Part shown: piece after piece, positions 43,983-53,121 of the stretch
How the letters are laid out: each line of letters starts with the position of its first letter
Position numbering within the stretch: the first letter of the stretch is position 1
DNA from: Thermohalobaculum sp039184865
Lineage (GTDB): Bacteria > Pseudomonadota > Alphaproteobacteria > Rhodobacterales > Rhodobacteraceae
Reading direction: 5' to 3'
Assembly: GCA_039184865.1 (NCBI GenBank)
Contig: JBCDAV010000008.1
Coordinates: forward strand, 135,181-199,180
Length of the DNA stretch: 64,000 bases
Made by a program: the position numbers and the translations under genes
Notes under the pieces: model-generated
Databases searched by the model: none
What the model was told of the DNA's origin: nothing
The model's input: only the letters and a program-made list of their open reading frames with translations

Positions 43983-44558
43983 TCAGACTGGCGCGTCACC
44001 CGCAAACGGCCAGACACCCGCCCAAATATGGATGTAGCCGACAACGACGAACAGGACCAGCGACACGACAATATGCACGCCTAGGCCGACTGCGCTTGCC
44101 TTTCTGTTAAGCGCCGGCTTGCCATCGCGCTTGTTCGAGCCGATTAGCGCGATGACCGCCCAGGCAAGGATGCCGCCGAACAAAATCACGCTCGCCAGAT
44201 CGCCATTCACCAGCAGGTGGGCCAGCGCCCAGATCTTTGCGGCAGCAAGCTGCGGATGGCGGATCTTGTTACGCACGAGGCTGGGTACGTTGCCCGCGAT
44301 GAACACGAAAATTGCTAGCAGCATCAGCAGGTTGTTGACATGGGTCAGGAACAAGGGAGGTAGCCAGATCTCGACGTAGTCGGCCGACTGATAGCCCTTC
44401 ACCATCAGCACGACGGAGACAAGCGTCAGCACCGCTAAGATGCCTTTCGAGGGGATCTCGCCAATCGCTCTAGTCAACTTGGCACGAGCGTCGGGTGCCA
44501 TGATGGCAAAGAGATGGGTCGCGAACCACGCGACCAGTCCGAGACTCAGCAATGTCAT
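43983..44558 (-). CDS. NnrU family membrane protein
   Basis: A 191-residue protein with five to six membrane helices. The N-terminus FATHLFAIMAPDARAKL, the segment KGYQSADYVEIWLPP, NIRHPQ-like NKIRHPQLAAAKIWALAHLLVNGDLASVILFGG and the final IHIWAGVWPF define the NnrU family, which is linked to nitric oxide/nitrite metabolism and related to the plant carotene isomerase Z-ISO. Conserved His residues (HLLVNGD, KIRHPQ) may bind haem. It lies 5 nt after the stop of the CoA-ester lyase gene. Confidence 0.9.
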   Translation of the reverse strand: MTLLSLGLVAWFATHLFAIMAPDARAKLTRAIGEIPSKGILAVLTLVSVVLMVKGYQSADYVEIWLPPLFLTHVNNLLMLLAIFVFIAGNVPSLVRNKIRHPQLAAAKIWALAHLLVNGDLASVILFGGILAWAVIALIGSNKRDGKPALNRKASAVGLGVHIVVSLVLFVVVGYIHIWAGVWPFAGDAPV

Positions 44559-44563
44559 GCGCT

Positions 44564-45457
44564 TTACTCCGGTTGCTGTTCGGCCTCGAGGGCGCGAATG
44601 GCTTGGGCGCGCGCCAGAAGTTTGCGCGCGGTTTCGACATGCAGGTTTTCGACAATGCGGCCGTCGACGACCGCAACGCCCTGGCCCGCAGCCTCGGCTT
44701 CAGTAAAGGCGGTGACGTAACGTTCGGCCAGCGCGATATCGTCCGCACCGGGACCGAACACGTCGTTCGTTACGGCAAGCTGTGCCGGATGGATCAGGGT
44801 CTTTCCGTCAAAACCCATCTCTCGGCCTTGTTCGCACGAGGCGCGAAGTCCGTCTTCGTCCTTGTAGGCATTGTAGACCCCGTCGAGGATGGCCTGCCCG
44901 TTCGCCCGGGCGGCCAGCATACAAAGTCCGAGCGCGGTGATCACCGGCAGGCGCGTCTCGGTATGCTGCGCGTCGAGTTCCTTGACCAGATCGTTGGTGC
45001 CCATCACGAGACAGGCTAGGCGCGACGACGACGCGGCGATCTCGGCGGCGTTCAACATGCCGAGCGGCGTCTCCATCATGGCCCAGATTGCCATTTCGGC
45101 AGGCGCACCGGCGGCGTCGAGCCGGGCAGAGGCATCCAGGATCGTGGCTGCGGTCTCGACCTTCGGGATTAACACCGCATGAGCCCTGGAGGTTGCGACA
45201 GCACCCAGATCATCGGCGCCCCAGGGCGTGTCGAGCCCGTTGATCCGGACCGCCAGTTCGCGCCCACCGTAGCCGCCCTCAGCCAGCGCTTCGGTGACGC
45301 TCCCGCGCGCCGCCGGTTTCTCCGCAGGGACAACCGCATCTTCGAGATCGAGGATCAGCGCATCGGCCGCGAGCGTGCGAGCCTTCTCCAGAGCACGCGG
45401 TTTCGAGCCCGGCATGTATAATGCGGAACGGCGCGGACGCGCGGTGTGGTCGGTCAT
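44564..45457 (-). CDS. CitE/HpcH-type CoA-ester lyase (malyl-CoA lyase-like)
   Basis: A 297-residue TIM-barrel enzyme of the citrate lyase beta-subunit family. Landmarks are RRSALYMPGSKPRALEKAR, ADALILDLEDAVVP with metal/CoA-binding residues, LAVRINGLDTPWGADDL, VLIPKVETA, the metal ligand Glu in MMETPLGMLNA and VMGTNDLVKEL, then GFDGKTLIHPAQL. Such enzymes cleave or thiolyse malyl-CoA, citramalyl-CoA or related esters. Which of these is used cannot be told. It forms an operon with the NnrU gene (5-nt gap). The start has AAGGAC upstream. Confidence 0.9.
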   Translation of the reverse strand: MTDHTARPRRSALYMPGSKPRALEKARTLAADALILDLEDAVVPAEKPAARGSVTEALAEGGYGGRELAVRINGLDTPWGADDLGAVATSRAHAVLIPKVETAATILDASARLDAAGAPAEMAIWAMMETPLGMLNAAEIAASSSRLACLVMGTNDLVKELDAQHTETRLPVITALGLCMLAARANGQAILDGVYNAYKDEDGLRASCEQGREMGFDGKTLIHPAQLAVTNDVFGPGADDIALAERYVTAFTEAEAAGQGVAVVDGRIVENLHVETARKLLARAQAIRALEAEQQPE

Positions 45458-45928
45458 CGATCAAGTCCTTTTGAATTGCGCGGACCCTATCGCGAGGCCC
45501 CAAAACACCGCAATGCGCCTAGCGGGCGCAGACGAATTCTGCGCAGTCATGTACCTTTGTTCAGGCTCACAGTTCGAAGATTTCGATTGGACTTAAGGCG
45601 AGCGACAAACTTCGCCCATGCAACTCCAACGGGCTGTGAGAGACAGGGTTGTGGGCAGATTTCCCGGGCGCAATGACGACGTGCCGCACCTCAAACGAGC
45701 CAAACAGTAGAAGGCGCAACACAGAGCGCACGGTGGTTGCTCATATGTTCTTAACCCTGATTCGCGACACTGGGTGCCACGAATCGCAAACCCGTCGAAG
45801 CGGGAGGTGACCTAAACTAACCGGGAACGCGACGCGCTTTAACATGGAGAGGTTTCTCTGCCGTTAAGGGCAGGGGGTATTCCTCCTCTCCAAACTGGAT
45901 ATGCGGCCGAGCGCCCGGAAAGGTTACT
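45458..45928. other. 470-nt intergenic region with a nested stem near the right end
   Basis: No gene is supported. Near its right end GGAGAGG (45846-45852) pairs with CCTCTCC (45885-45891), enclosing a second stem CTGCC/GGCAG (45858-45862 and 45869-45873). This structure lies in the probable 5' leader of the small secreted protein gene, about 40 nt before its start, and could affect translation. Confidence 0.5.
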
Positions 45929-46240
45929 ATGACTGGACTATTCGCTAAATTCGCCGCACTCGCGCTGGTTTCCGTGTGTGTTGCTTTCTCGACGACGGCG
46001 CAGGCACAGATGGTGTGCGGTGCGCGTGGCGAGATCATCAAGCAACTCGAAAAGAAGTACGGCGAGACCCGCCGGTCTCTCGGTCTGCAGCAGGGCCGCG
46101 GCGTCGTCGAGATCTATGCATCGGCGAAGACCGGAAGCTGGACGATCCTCGTGACCGATGCCCGCGGCAAGAGCTGCCTCATGGCGGCCGGCGAAGCCTT
46201 CGAGATCGAGGCAGTGGCGGAAGTCGATACTCCGACCTGA
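45929..46240 (+). CDS. small secreted protein of unknown function
   Basis: A 103-residue protein with a signal peptide (MTGLFAKFAALALVSVCVAFSTTAQA). The mature part contains MVCGARGEIIKQLEKKYGETRRSLG and GVVEIYASAKTGSWTILVTDARGKSCLMAAGEAFE; two cysteines (VCGA and SCLM) may form a disulfide. The pattern CGxRxxxxxxLxxxYgExxxxxG and SWTxlxTxxxGxsCxxaaGe is shared by many short alphaproteobacterial proteins of unknown function. GGAAAGG lies about 6 nt before the ATG. The gene is followed by a bidirectional terminator. Confidence 0.85.
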   Translation: MTGLFAKFAALALVSVCVAFSTTAQAQMVCGARGEIIKQLEKKYGETRRSLGLQQGRGVVEIYASAKTGSWTILVTDARGKSCLMAAGEAFEIEAVAEVDTPT

Positions 46241-46262
46241 TCCCGCTTGGTCCTACGAGAAA

Positions 46263-46290
46263 GGGCGCGGACCCGCTTTCGCCCGCGCCC
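46263..46290. terminator. bidirectional terminator hairpin between convergent genes
   Basis: GGGCGCGG (46263-46270) and CCGCGCCC (46283-46290) form a perfect 8-bp stem with a 12-nt loop, in the 90-nt gap between a plus-strand gene and the minus-strand esterase. The minus-strand side is followed by TTTCTC, the plus-strand side by a weaker T-rich stretch. Confidence 0.6.
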
Positions 46291-46330
46291 CAAATGCTTT
46301 CCTATTCAGGCTTTGGAAGTCGCCTCTGCC

Positions 46331-48304
46331 TCAGAACGCCATCTTGTAGGCGAGCGAGCCGACAAGACCTAACGTGCCGTTCAGCCCGACCGAGCCCGAT
46401 CCCGACAGACCGATGAAAGATCCCGGACTGATCGTCCAAAGGATGTTGCCTGACAGGTAACCCCAAGTTTGATCCGGCCGTGGCGCCGAAACCTCGCCGA
46501 GCCGTTGCGGGTCCGGACCAAGCGACACGAAGAGGTCATCGTCTTTCAGATCGTGTTCCGCCGATCCGCGGAAGTTGAACTTGAAGTCGGGCACACCCTT
46601 GGGCGACCAGGTAAGCGACAGGCCCGCGCTGATCCGGTTCGACTGGATCTCGGTGTCGCCGAAGGACAGGCTGGCAGCGCCGTTGCTTTCGGTAAATCCG
46701 TCGATGCTGACCTTCTCATAGGTGAACTGCGCGAACGGGTTGAGCAGGAACTCGTCGCCGAGCGGCACGAATCCACCGATCCCTCCGCGCGCGAAGAAGT
46801 AGTGCCCGTCAGATTCGGATGTGTAGGATTCGCGCGAAGGCCCAAGTTCGAAGTGACGGTCGATGTTGTAGACATTGACGAGGCCGCCACCGACCGCTGC
46901 GTTGACGTAGAACGCCGGATGCAACGCCATCTGTCCAAATACGCCGCCGACGAACAGCCGGGACTCAAAGCCGCCGTCCTCGCCACCCGGTCCGAAATCG
47001 ACCTGGCCGTGATCAACGCTGATTCCGATCCCTACGGTCGCATTGTCCATTACGGGCACATCCGCACCCAGCTTGACGACCTGTGTGCGTCCCGTCACCT
47101 CGGGCGTGATCTGCTGGGCATCCGAGTTGTAGTAGCCGCCCTCGATCGCGCCGAATACGTCTATGTCGCCGACCTCGCGCCGTCTGCGATTGCCGAATTC
47201 ATCGAACTCGAACAGGACGGTCGGATTGAGCCGGTTCTCGAGAGAGAGCGACTGCTGGCGCAAGGCGGTCAGCGTGGCGACCGAGATTGCACCTGTCTGG
47301 GTCGCGGCGCGCAGACCTGCCAGTGCTGCCTGAGCGAACAGCTGGTGAGCCGCGGCAGTCGGGTGGACAGGGTCCGCGAAAATCCGTTGCTCGCTGTCCG
47401 CCGACGCGTTGACGCCCTGGACGCAGGTCAACGCGCTGCCGGGGCAGGCGACCTGCGTCGCGGCATTCGGGGCGGTGAACCCGTACCGAACAGGATCGGC
47501 CTGCACCGCCGACAGCAGCTTGCCTGCGTCCACGATCGGCGCCGACCCTCCCAGCGCTGTGCTGAGCGCGTCATTGAAGGCATTCGTGAGCGAGGTGAAC
47601 ACCGCGGCGCGGGTCGCGCCAGATCCGATGCCGAGCGGAGTCGTGCCGATGTCCGGTACGGTCACGACGATCACGGTCTTCGCGCCCGCCGCCTTGAGCC
47701 GGTTGACCTGCACGACAACGTCACGGGCGGCCTGCTCAATCGTCGCGGTGGCAGTCGCCTGCGAGCCGCCAAGCGCGACAACGCCCTCCTGCACGATGAC
47801 GTCGTTGTTCCCGGCCCAGACGATCACCAGATCGTTGGCGTTGAATCCGGGATTGGTCGCCAGAAGCCGATCGACCTGTTGTACTGCCGGAATGGTCGTG
47901 ATCCCGACCGCGGCGTTATTTCCGATCCCGGCGGGATCGGTCACGCGTGCTCCACCCTGCGCGAAGTTGGTGCCACCGGTGTTGATGTCGTTGCCGAGAC
48001 CGAGACCCGCTCCGGCCGGCGAACCGTTGATGATGTTCGGTTGCAGGTCGATGCCGATGTCGCTCGCCAATTGCTCGGCGTAAGTGACCGACGACCCGTC
48101 CAGCGCATTGGTGGTGAACCGGTATCGAACTCCGGTCGGCAAAGCGCCGCCGCTCGCGACTACAGCCGCCTGGCTGTAAGTCCCCGCGTCGCTCAGACTG
48201 TCCCCGATCACGAAAAGCCGGTCAAACCGCAGTTCTTCTGCGCTTGCAGACACAGCGCCAAAGCTACCTAGCAATAACGCTAGGGTTGCATATTTCCTGA
48301 ACAT
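46331..48304 (-). CDS. autotransporter GDSL-type esterase/lipase
   Basis: A 657-residue type Va secreted enzyme. The signal peptide covers residues 1-22. The SGNH/GDSL hydrolase domain starts with FVIGDSLSDAG (nucleophile Ser36), includes the Gly block (GGTNFAQGGARV), VIVWAGNNDVI (oxyanion Asn) and DPVHPTAAAHQLFA (catalytic Asp/His, around residue 315). The last 280 residues form an autotransporter beta-barrel ending in aromatic Phe (LAYKMAF). The passenger stays on or is exposed at the outer membrane, as with EstA of Pseudomonas. The start at 48304 has GGGGGAG just upstream; longer frame residues are non-family. Next to a FadL-type porin on the same strand. Confidence 0.92.
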   Translation of the reverse strand: MFRKYATLALLLGSFGAVSASAEELRFDRLFVIGDSLSDAGTYSQAAVVASGGALPTGVRYRFTTNALDGSSVTYAEQLASDIGIDLQPNIINGSPAGAGLGLGNDINTGGTNFAQGGARVTDPAGIGNNAAVGITTIPAVQQVDRLLATNPGFNANDLVIVWAGNNDVIVQEGVVALGGSQATATATIEQAARDVVVQVNRLKAAGAKTVIVVTVPDIGTTPLGIGSGATRAAVFTSLTNAFNDALSTALGGSAPIVDAGKLLSAVQADPVRYGFTAPNAATQVACPGSALTCVQGVNASADSEQRIFADPVHPTAAAHQLFAQAALAGLRAATQTGAISVATLTALRQQSLSLENRLNPTVLFEFDEFGNRRRREVGDIDVFGAIEGGYYNSDAQQITPEVTGRTQVVKLGADVPVMDNATVGIGISVDHGQVDFGPGGEDGGFESRLFVGGVFGQMALHPAFYVNAAVGGGLVNVYNIDRHFELGPSRESYTSESDGHYFFARGGIGGFVPLGDEFLLNPFAQFTYEKVSIDGFTESNGAASLSFGDTEIQSNRISAGLSLTWSPKGVPDFKFNFRGSAEHDLKDDDLFVSLGPDPQRLGEVSAPRPDQTWGYLSGNILWTISPGSFIGLSGSGSVGLNGTLGLVGSLAYKMAF

Positions 48305-48759
48305 TTCTCCCCCTTGGAAAGCATGATTATTTTTTCTTCCCAAGTTCACGAAACATATGTGACGCCGGGGAAGTCAAACGAAATTCAGCAGAAATCAGGG
48401 AATTCTTGGTTTCGATTCTTTTTAGAGCTGATGTCGGATCGGACGCATCAGATGCAGAGCTGCCGATCCGCCGGTCGGATTCCTGTGGGCGTTCGCCGCT
48501 GGCTTCGCCTCTGAGCGGTTGCAGTCGGAGGTCAAGGCCTAACACAAATCTGGCGGTGGTTTGGAGAAGCGGCTGATAAGCAAAGGAAATAAATGGCGAC
48601 TGGGGGCATCGCGCAGCTTAAATTAGCATCACAATTAGTGAGACGTCTGAGGCGTCGCGATCGAGCAGATCACGACAAGGCTTCGACAAGCGTTACTTTC
48701 GCACCAGCTCTGGACGTCTCAGGATGGGGCGGGCCGCCATCGGACGACCCGCCTCGAGT
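48305..48759. other. 455-nt intergenic region between FadL-type and esterase genes
   Basis: No gene is supported. Next to the FadL-type stop, GGCGGG (48728-48733) and CCCGCC (48748-48753) can form a 6-bp stem with a 14-nt loop, possibly a weak terminator of the FadL-type gene on the minus strand; no T-run follows. The part near 48310-48430 is AT-rich and probably holds the esterase promoter, though no single clear pair of elements stands out. Confidence 0.45.
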
Positions 48760-50040
48760 TCAGAACTTCAAAGATCCGCCGATCGAGAAGATGTGCGCTC
48801 CGCCATCGTAGACAACCTGCGTGCCCGGAGCGGCGTTACGCAAACCGACGACAGGATCTTCGAGCGCGAACAGATACGAGTATCCGAGGTCGAGGGACAT
48901 GTGATCGTTCATGTCGTAGGTTGCGCCAACCGACAGCCAGAGACGATCCTCATCCGGCACCCGTGCTGTCCGGTTTGTGGCGTTCACCGAGTTGACCTGG
49001 CCAGCCAGGAAGTCGTCATTCGTCGGCGTCTGGTCCCAGGCGGCGCCGAGGCGAAGCGTCAGGTCCTGCGTGGCGTCGTACTCGCCTCCGACCGCGATGA
49101 AGAATGCGTCGTCATAGTTCTGCTCGTCCGTGACCACGATTCCCGTTGCGGCCCCGGAGAATGTTGTTTCGATCTCGTCGAACACCGACCACTGCTGCCA
49201 TTGGATTTCGCCCATCAGGCGAATGTCAGTGGTGATCGATTGGATGATCCCGGCAGACACCGTTCTCGGGAGCGCCGCGCTCGCTTCGACCGGGTTCACC
49301 ACACCGGCAAGGCCGACCAGCGCCGGATTGCTTGCGGCCGCTGCAAGGGCATTGGCGCCGGTTCGCGAGAATGTGCCGGTGCCAAGAAGCGTCAGATCGT
49401 AGCCGTTGTCATAGGCCAAGCCGATCTGGGTGCTTGGCGTCGGTTTCCACATGACACCCGCCGAGAAGCCTGCGGAAACTCGATCGCCTTCGAGATTCAA
49501 CAACCCGGACGTCAGACGCGCGTCGGCGTAGATGATGTTTCCCGAAAAGGCGAGCGTCAGGCTTGGATCAGGCTGGTAGGCGAACGTAGGCGCAAAGACG
49601 AAGGTTTGAAGTTTCGACGTCAATGCATCGTTTGCCACGGTACTGGTCGGTTCGTACTGAGTGACCAGACCAAACGGTGTGTAGAGTGAGAGACCAACGA
49701 GGAACTCGGGATCGAAACGGTAACCGACATAAGAGTTGGCGAGTCCGGCAAACCGATCCGCGTCTACGGATTCGCCCGTAGTGCTCACGACGCCGTCCGC
49801 AATCGGCTGGATGAATGCGAGTCCACCGGAGATCTCGGCCTCCTCAACCATCCCAATGGCGGCCGGATTGAAGCCCATGGATTGAAGCCCGCCCGAGCCT
49901 GCAGTGGCCCCGGCGAAAGACACGCCCTGCGCTTTGGCGGAGCGTTCCTTCAGTGCGAAGCCGCCCGCTAGAGCGGTGCTTGCGCTCATCGCCACGGCCG
50001 CGACACCGGCTGTCAGCAAAAAGGGAATGCGCAGTTTCAT
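48760..50040 (-). CDS. FadL/TodX-type outer-membrane transporter (OMPP1)
   Basis: A 426-residue outer-membrane beta-barrel. The signal peptide ends at ALA (residue 25). The N-terminal hatch segment GGFALKERSAKAQGVSFAGATAG and MGFNPAAIGM are FadL hallmarks. Alternating hydrophobic strands continue to the C-terminal SIGGSLKF, ending in Phe as needed for barrel assembly. FadL proteins take up long-chain fatty acids or hydrophobic aromatics. With the esterase gene downstream on the same strand, use of released fatty acids is a reasonable inference. No CoA ligase is adjacent. Confidence 0.92.
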   Translation of the reverse strand: MKLRIPFLLTAGVAAVAMSASTALAGGFALKERSAKAQGVSFAGATAGSGGLQSMGFNPAAIGMVEEAEISGGLAFIQPIADGVVSTTGESVDADRFAGLANSYVGYRFDPEFLVGLSLYTPFGLVTQYEPTSTVANDALTSKLQTFVFAPTFAYQPDPSLTLAFSGNIIYADARLTSGLLNLEGDRVSAGFSAGVMWKPTPSTQIGLAYDNGYDLTLLGTGTFSRTGANALAAAASNPALVGLAGVVNPVEASAALPRTVSAGIIQSITTDIRLMGEIQWQQWSVFDEIETTFSGAATGIVVTDEQNYDDAFFIAVGGEYDATQDLTLRLGAAWDQTPTNDDFLAGQVNSVNATNRTARVPDEDRLWLSVGATYDMNDHMSLDLGYSYLFALEDPVVGLRNAAPGTQVVYDGGAHIFSIGGSLKF

Positions 50041-50696
50041 GTTTGGTACCTCCTGCCGCGGGTCATTCCCCGCACGTTGTTGTTTCTCTGCTCTTTCCGG
50101 ATCGGCGTCCGGATCTTACGTCCTCAGGCATCGCGTACGCGCCATCTTCTCGGTAAACCGCCGCAACTGAGGCTGCGCGTTCAGATGCAGCTTTAAGCTC
50201 GCCACTTGGTCGGAAACGTCGGCACCGTTGACACGGACGAGCCGGTGTCCAGCGTCAAAAACTGCGGAATTATGATTGGGTCGACGCGGGCGCCCCCTCG
50301 GCGTCGCGCGACATGTTCCCCCAACGATTTCGCAGACCTTGATCCGCCACGGCGTTCTTTCTGAGCGTCCTCTCCCTCGGTTCAGTTCTTCGACTGATCT
50401 TTGTTCATACGAATCAGGAAGCACATCTGACCTTTGGTAAGTCAATTCTCAACAGCGTTATCGGAAGCAATTTCTGGAAATTTTTCCTCGATTGTGGGAA
50501 ATTTTGTTAGACACGTCGTCGCCTCGCGCGCTTTTCCTGTTCGTGCGACGTGGCCGAGTTCGCGCAGCAGTTCACCGCAACATTCGTCGCGCCCTTGCCA
50601 ATCGAGGTCAGATCAGGCAGTCAGCGCGCCGACCGCGACTCCCCGAGCGTCCTGGCGCCGTCGCAGCCGCGGAGGACAACCAGCAAGGAGACTGTC
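50041..50696. other. 656-nt divergent intergenic region before mdh
   Basis: No gene is supported here. The part 50430-50520 is clearly AT-rich and contains two direct copies of GGAAATTTT (50476-50484 and 50497-50505) with start-to-start distance 21 bp, two helical turns, so both copies face the same side. They are about 200 nt upstream of mdh. An AAGGAG ribosome-binding site for mdh ends the region. Confidence 0.5.
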
Positions 50697-51659
50697 ATGT
50701 CCAGAAGCAAGATCGCGCTGATCGGCGCCGGTCAGATCGGCGGGACGCTCGCTCATCTCGTGGGCTTGAAGGAATTGGGCGACGTCGTCCTGTTCGACAT
50801 CGTCGAGGGCGTTCCCGAGGGCAAGTCGCTCGACATCGCCGAAAGCTCGCCGGTCGACGGGTTCGACGCGGCCTTCAAGGGCACCCAGGACTATGCCGAT
50901 ATTGCCGGGTCGGACGTGGTGATCGTCACCGCCGGTGTGCCGCGCAAGCCGGGCATGAGCCGCGACGATCTTCTGGGCATCAACCTCAAGGTCATGAAGG
51001 CCGTCGGTGAGGGCATCAAGGAGCACGCGCCGGACGCTTTCGTGATCTGCATCACCAACCCGCTCGACGCCATGGTGTGGGCGCTGCAGCAGTTCTCGGG
51101 TCTGCCGAAAGAGAAAGTCGTCGGCATGGCCGGCGTGCTCGACTCGTCGCGGTTCCGGCACTTCCTCGCCGAGGAATTCGATGTGTCCGTCAAGGACGTC
51201 ACCGCGTTCGTGCTGGGCGGGCACGGCGATACCATGGTGCCGCTGACGCGCTATTCGACCGTCGCGGGCATTCCGCTGCCGGATCTCGTGAAGATGGGCT
51301 GGACGACGCAGGAAAAGCTCGACGCGATCGTACAGCGCACCCGCGATGGCGGCGCCGAGATCGTCGGCCTGCTGAAGACCGGTTCGGCGTTCTACGCGCC
51401 CGCCGCCTCGGCGATTTCCATGGCCGAATCCTTCCTCAAGGATCAGCGCCGGGTTCTGCCATGCGCCGCCTGGGTCGACGGGGCCTACGGGCTAGACGGC
51501 ATGTATGTCGGTGTCCCTGTGATCATCGGCGAAGGCGGGATCGAGAAGGTCATCGAGATCGAGCTCGACAAGGCCGAACAGGCGATGCTGCAGAAATCGA
51601 TCGACGCGGTGTCGGGTCTTGTCGAGGCTTGCAAGGGCATCGACTCGACGCTCGCCTGA
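50697..51659 (+). CDS. mdh: malate dehydrogenase
   Basis: A 320-residue NAD-dependent malate dehydrogenase of the LDH-like (bacterial/archaeal) type. Landmarks are KIALIGAGQIGGTLAHLVGLKELGDVVLFDI (Rossmann loop), TAGVPRKPGMSRDDLLGIN (substrate Arg), ITNPLDAMVW, VVGMAGVLDSSRFRHFLA, and the catalytic His in VLGGHGDTMVPLTRYSTV. It interconverts malate and oxaloacetate in the TCA cycle. The start at 50697 has AAGGAG 6 nt upstream; the frame is open further upstream, but those residues are not part of the family. It heads the suc genes, all on the plus strand. Confidence 0.97.
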   Translation: MSRSKIALIGAGQIGGTLAHLVGLKELGDVVLFDIVEGVPEGKSLDIAESSPVDGFDAAFKGTQDYADIAGSDVVIVTAGVPRKPGMSRDDLLGINLKVMKAVGEGIKEHAPDAFVICITNPLDAMVWALQQFSGLPKEKVVGMAGVLDSSRFRHFLAEEFDVSVKDVTAFVLGGHGDTMVPLTRYSTVAGIPLPDLVKMGWTTQEKLDAIVQRTRDGGAEIVGLLKTGSAFYAPAASAISMAESFLKDQRRVLPCAAWVDGAYGLDGMYVGVPVIIGEGGIEKVIEIELDKAEQAMLQKSIDAVSGLVEACKGIDSTLA

Positions 51660-51899
51660 GCCCTTAACCTTTAGCTAATCGTACGACCATAGGGGTGGCG
51701 AGCGCCGCCCTTACCTGCCCGTCGCCGGCGCGCTGTGTCGGCGGGCCGCAGGACCGCTAGTTTTGAGGCGGTTGAAGTCAAGGCAGGGCGACGGTACACG
51801 AATGTCGAATACCCGGTCAGAAGTGTCGCAATTGCGTCCGGGCCCGGGACAGACCGAAGAAACGGGCCGTCCGGCCCAAGCTCGGGAGGGCTGAGCCCC

Positions 51900-53093
51900 A
51901 TGAACATCCACGAATATCAGGCCAAGGAGTTGCTGCGCAGCTACGGCGCGCCGGTCTCGAACGGGCACGCAGTGCTGCAGGGCGACCATGCGCGCGAGGC
52001 GGTGGATGATCTCGGCGGTCCGGTCTGGGTGGTCAAGGCGCAGATCCACGCCGGGGGTCGCGGAAAGGGCACGTTCAAGGAAGCCGACGCGGGCGAAAAG
52101 GGCGGCGTGCGCGTCACCTCCGATCCCGAAGAGGCCGTGCAGTACGCCCAGCAGATGCTCGGCAAGACGCTCGTGACCAAGCAGACGGGCGCGGCCGGCA
52201 AGCAGGTCGGGCGCATTTACATCGAAGACGGCGCGGCCATCGCCAACGAGTTCTACCTCGCACTGCTGGTCGATCGAGAGACCTCGCAGGTGTCGTTCAT
52301 CGTCTCGACCGAGGGCGGCATGGACATCGAGGAAGTCGCCGAGGAAACGCCGGAGAAGATCCTGACCTTCTCGGTCGATCCGGCCACCGGTGTGCAGCCC
52401 TATCACGGCCGCAAGGTCGCCAAGGCGCTGGGCCTCAGCGGCAACGCGGCCAAGCAGGCGAACAAGCTGACCGGCACGCTCTACAAGATGTTCACCGAGA
52501 AGGACGCGAGCCTGCTCGAGATCAACCCGCTGATCCTGACCGAGGGCGGCGACATCATCTGCCTCGACGCGAAGATGAACTTCGATTCGAACGCGCTCTA
52601 CCGGCACCCGGATCTGGTCGCGCTGCGCGACGAGACCGAGGAGGACTCGAAGGAACTCGAAGCCTCGAAGCACGATCTGAACTACATCGCGCTGGATGGT
52701 GAGATCGGCTGCATGGTCAACGGTGCCGGGCTGGCCATGGCGACGATGGACATCATCAAGCTCTACGGCTCCGAGCCTGCCAACTTCCTCGATGTCGGCG
52801 GTGGCGCCACCAAGGAGAAGGTGACCGAGGCTTTCAAGATCATCACCTCGGACCCGCAGGTGAAGGGCATCCTGGTCAACATCTTCGGCGGCATAATGCG
52901 CTGCGACGTGATCGCCGAGGGCGTGATCGCCGCGGTCAAGGAAGTCGGTCTGCAGGTCCCGCTGGTCGTGCGCCTGGAAGGCACGAATGTCGAGTTGGGC
53001 AAGCAGATCATCAACGATTCGGATGTCGACGTGATTGCAGGCGACAACCTGGCTGACGCCGCCGAGAAGATCGTGAAAGCGGTGAAGGGGTAG
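51900..53093 (+). CDS. sucC: succinyl-CoA synthetase, beta subunit
   Basis: A 397-residue ATP-grasp subunit. Landmarks are MNIHEYQAKELLRSYGAPVS, VVKAQIHAGGRGKGTFKEA, KQVGRIYIEDGAA, LEINPLILTEGGDIICLDAKMNFDSNAL and the CoA/succinate-binding C-terminal GGGATKEKVTEAFKII and NIFGGIMRCDVIAEGV. Couples succinyl-CoA cleavage to nucleotide triphosphate synthesis with SucD. The start at 51900 is the conserved N-terminus, with GGGAGG about 10 nt upstream. The usual adjacent sucD is separated here by an extra 145-residue gene. Confidence 0.97.
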   Translation: MNIHEYQAKELLRSYGAPVSNGHAVLQGDHAREAVDDLGGPVWVVKAQIHAGGRGKGTFKEADAGEKGGVRVTSDPEEAVQYAQQMLGKTLVTKQTGAAGKQVGRIYIEDGAAIANEFYLALLVDRETSQVSFIVSTEGGMDIEEVAEETPEKILTFSVDPATGVQPYHGRKVAKALGLSGNAAKQANKLTGTLYKMFTEKDASLLEINPLILTEGGDIICLDAKMNFDSNALYRHPDLVALRDETEEDSKELEASKHDLNYIALDGEIGCMVNGAGLAMATMDIIKLYGSEPANFLDVGGGATKEKVTEAFKIITSDPQVKGILVNIFGGIMRCDVIAEGVIAAVKEVGLQVPLVVRLEGTNVELGKQIINDSDVDVIAGDNLADAAEKIVKAVKG

Positions 53094-53121
53094 GTCTGAA
53101 GACCCGGCCGGGGAGACCGAG

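Noticed and set aside
46469..48271. 600-residue plus-strand frame opposite the autotransporter gene
   Set aside because: It is rich in Arg/Asp/Val with no motifs, has no ribosome-binding site, and mirrors the codon pattern of the real gene on the other strand.
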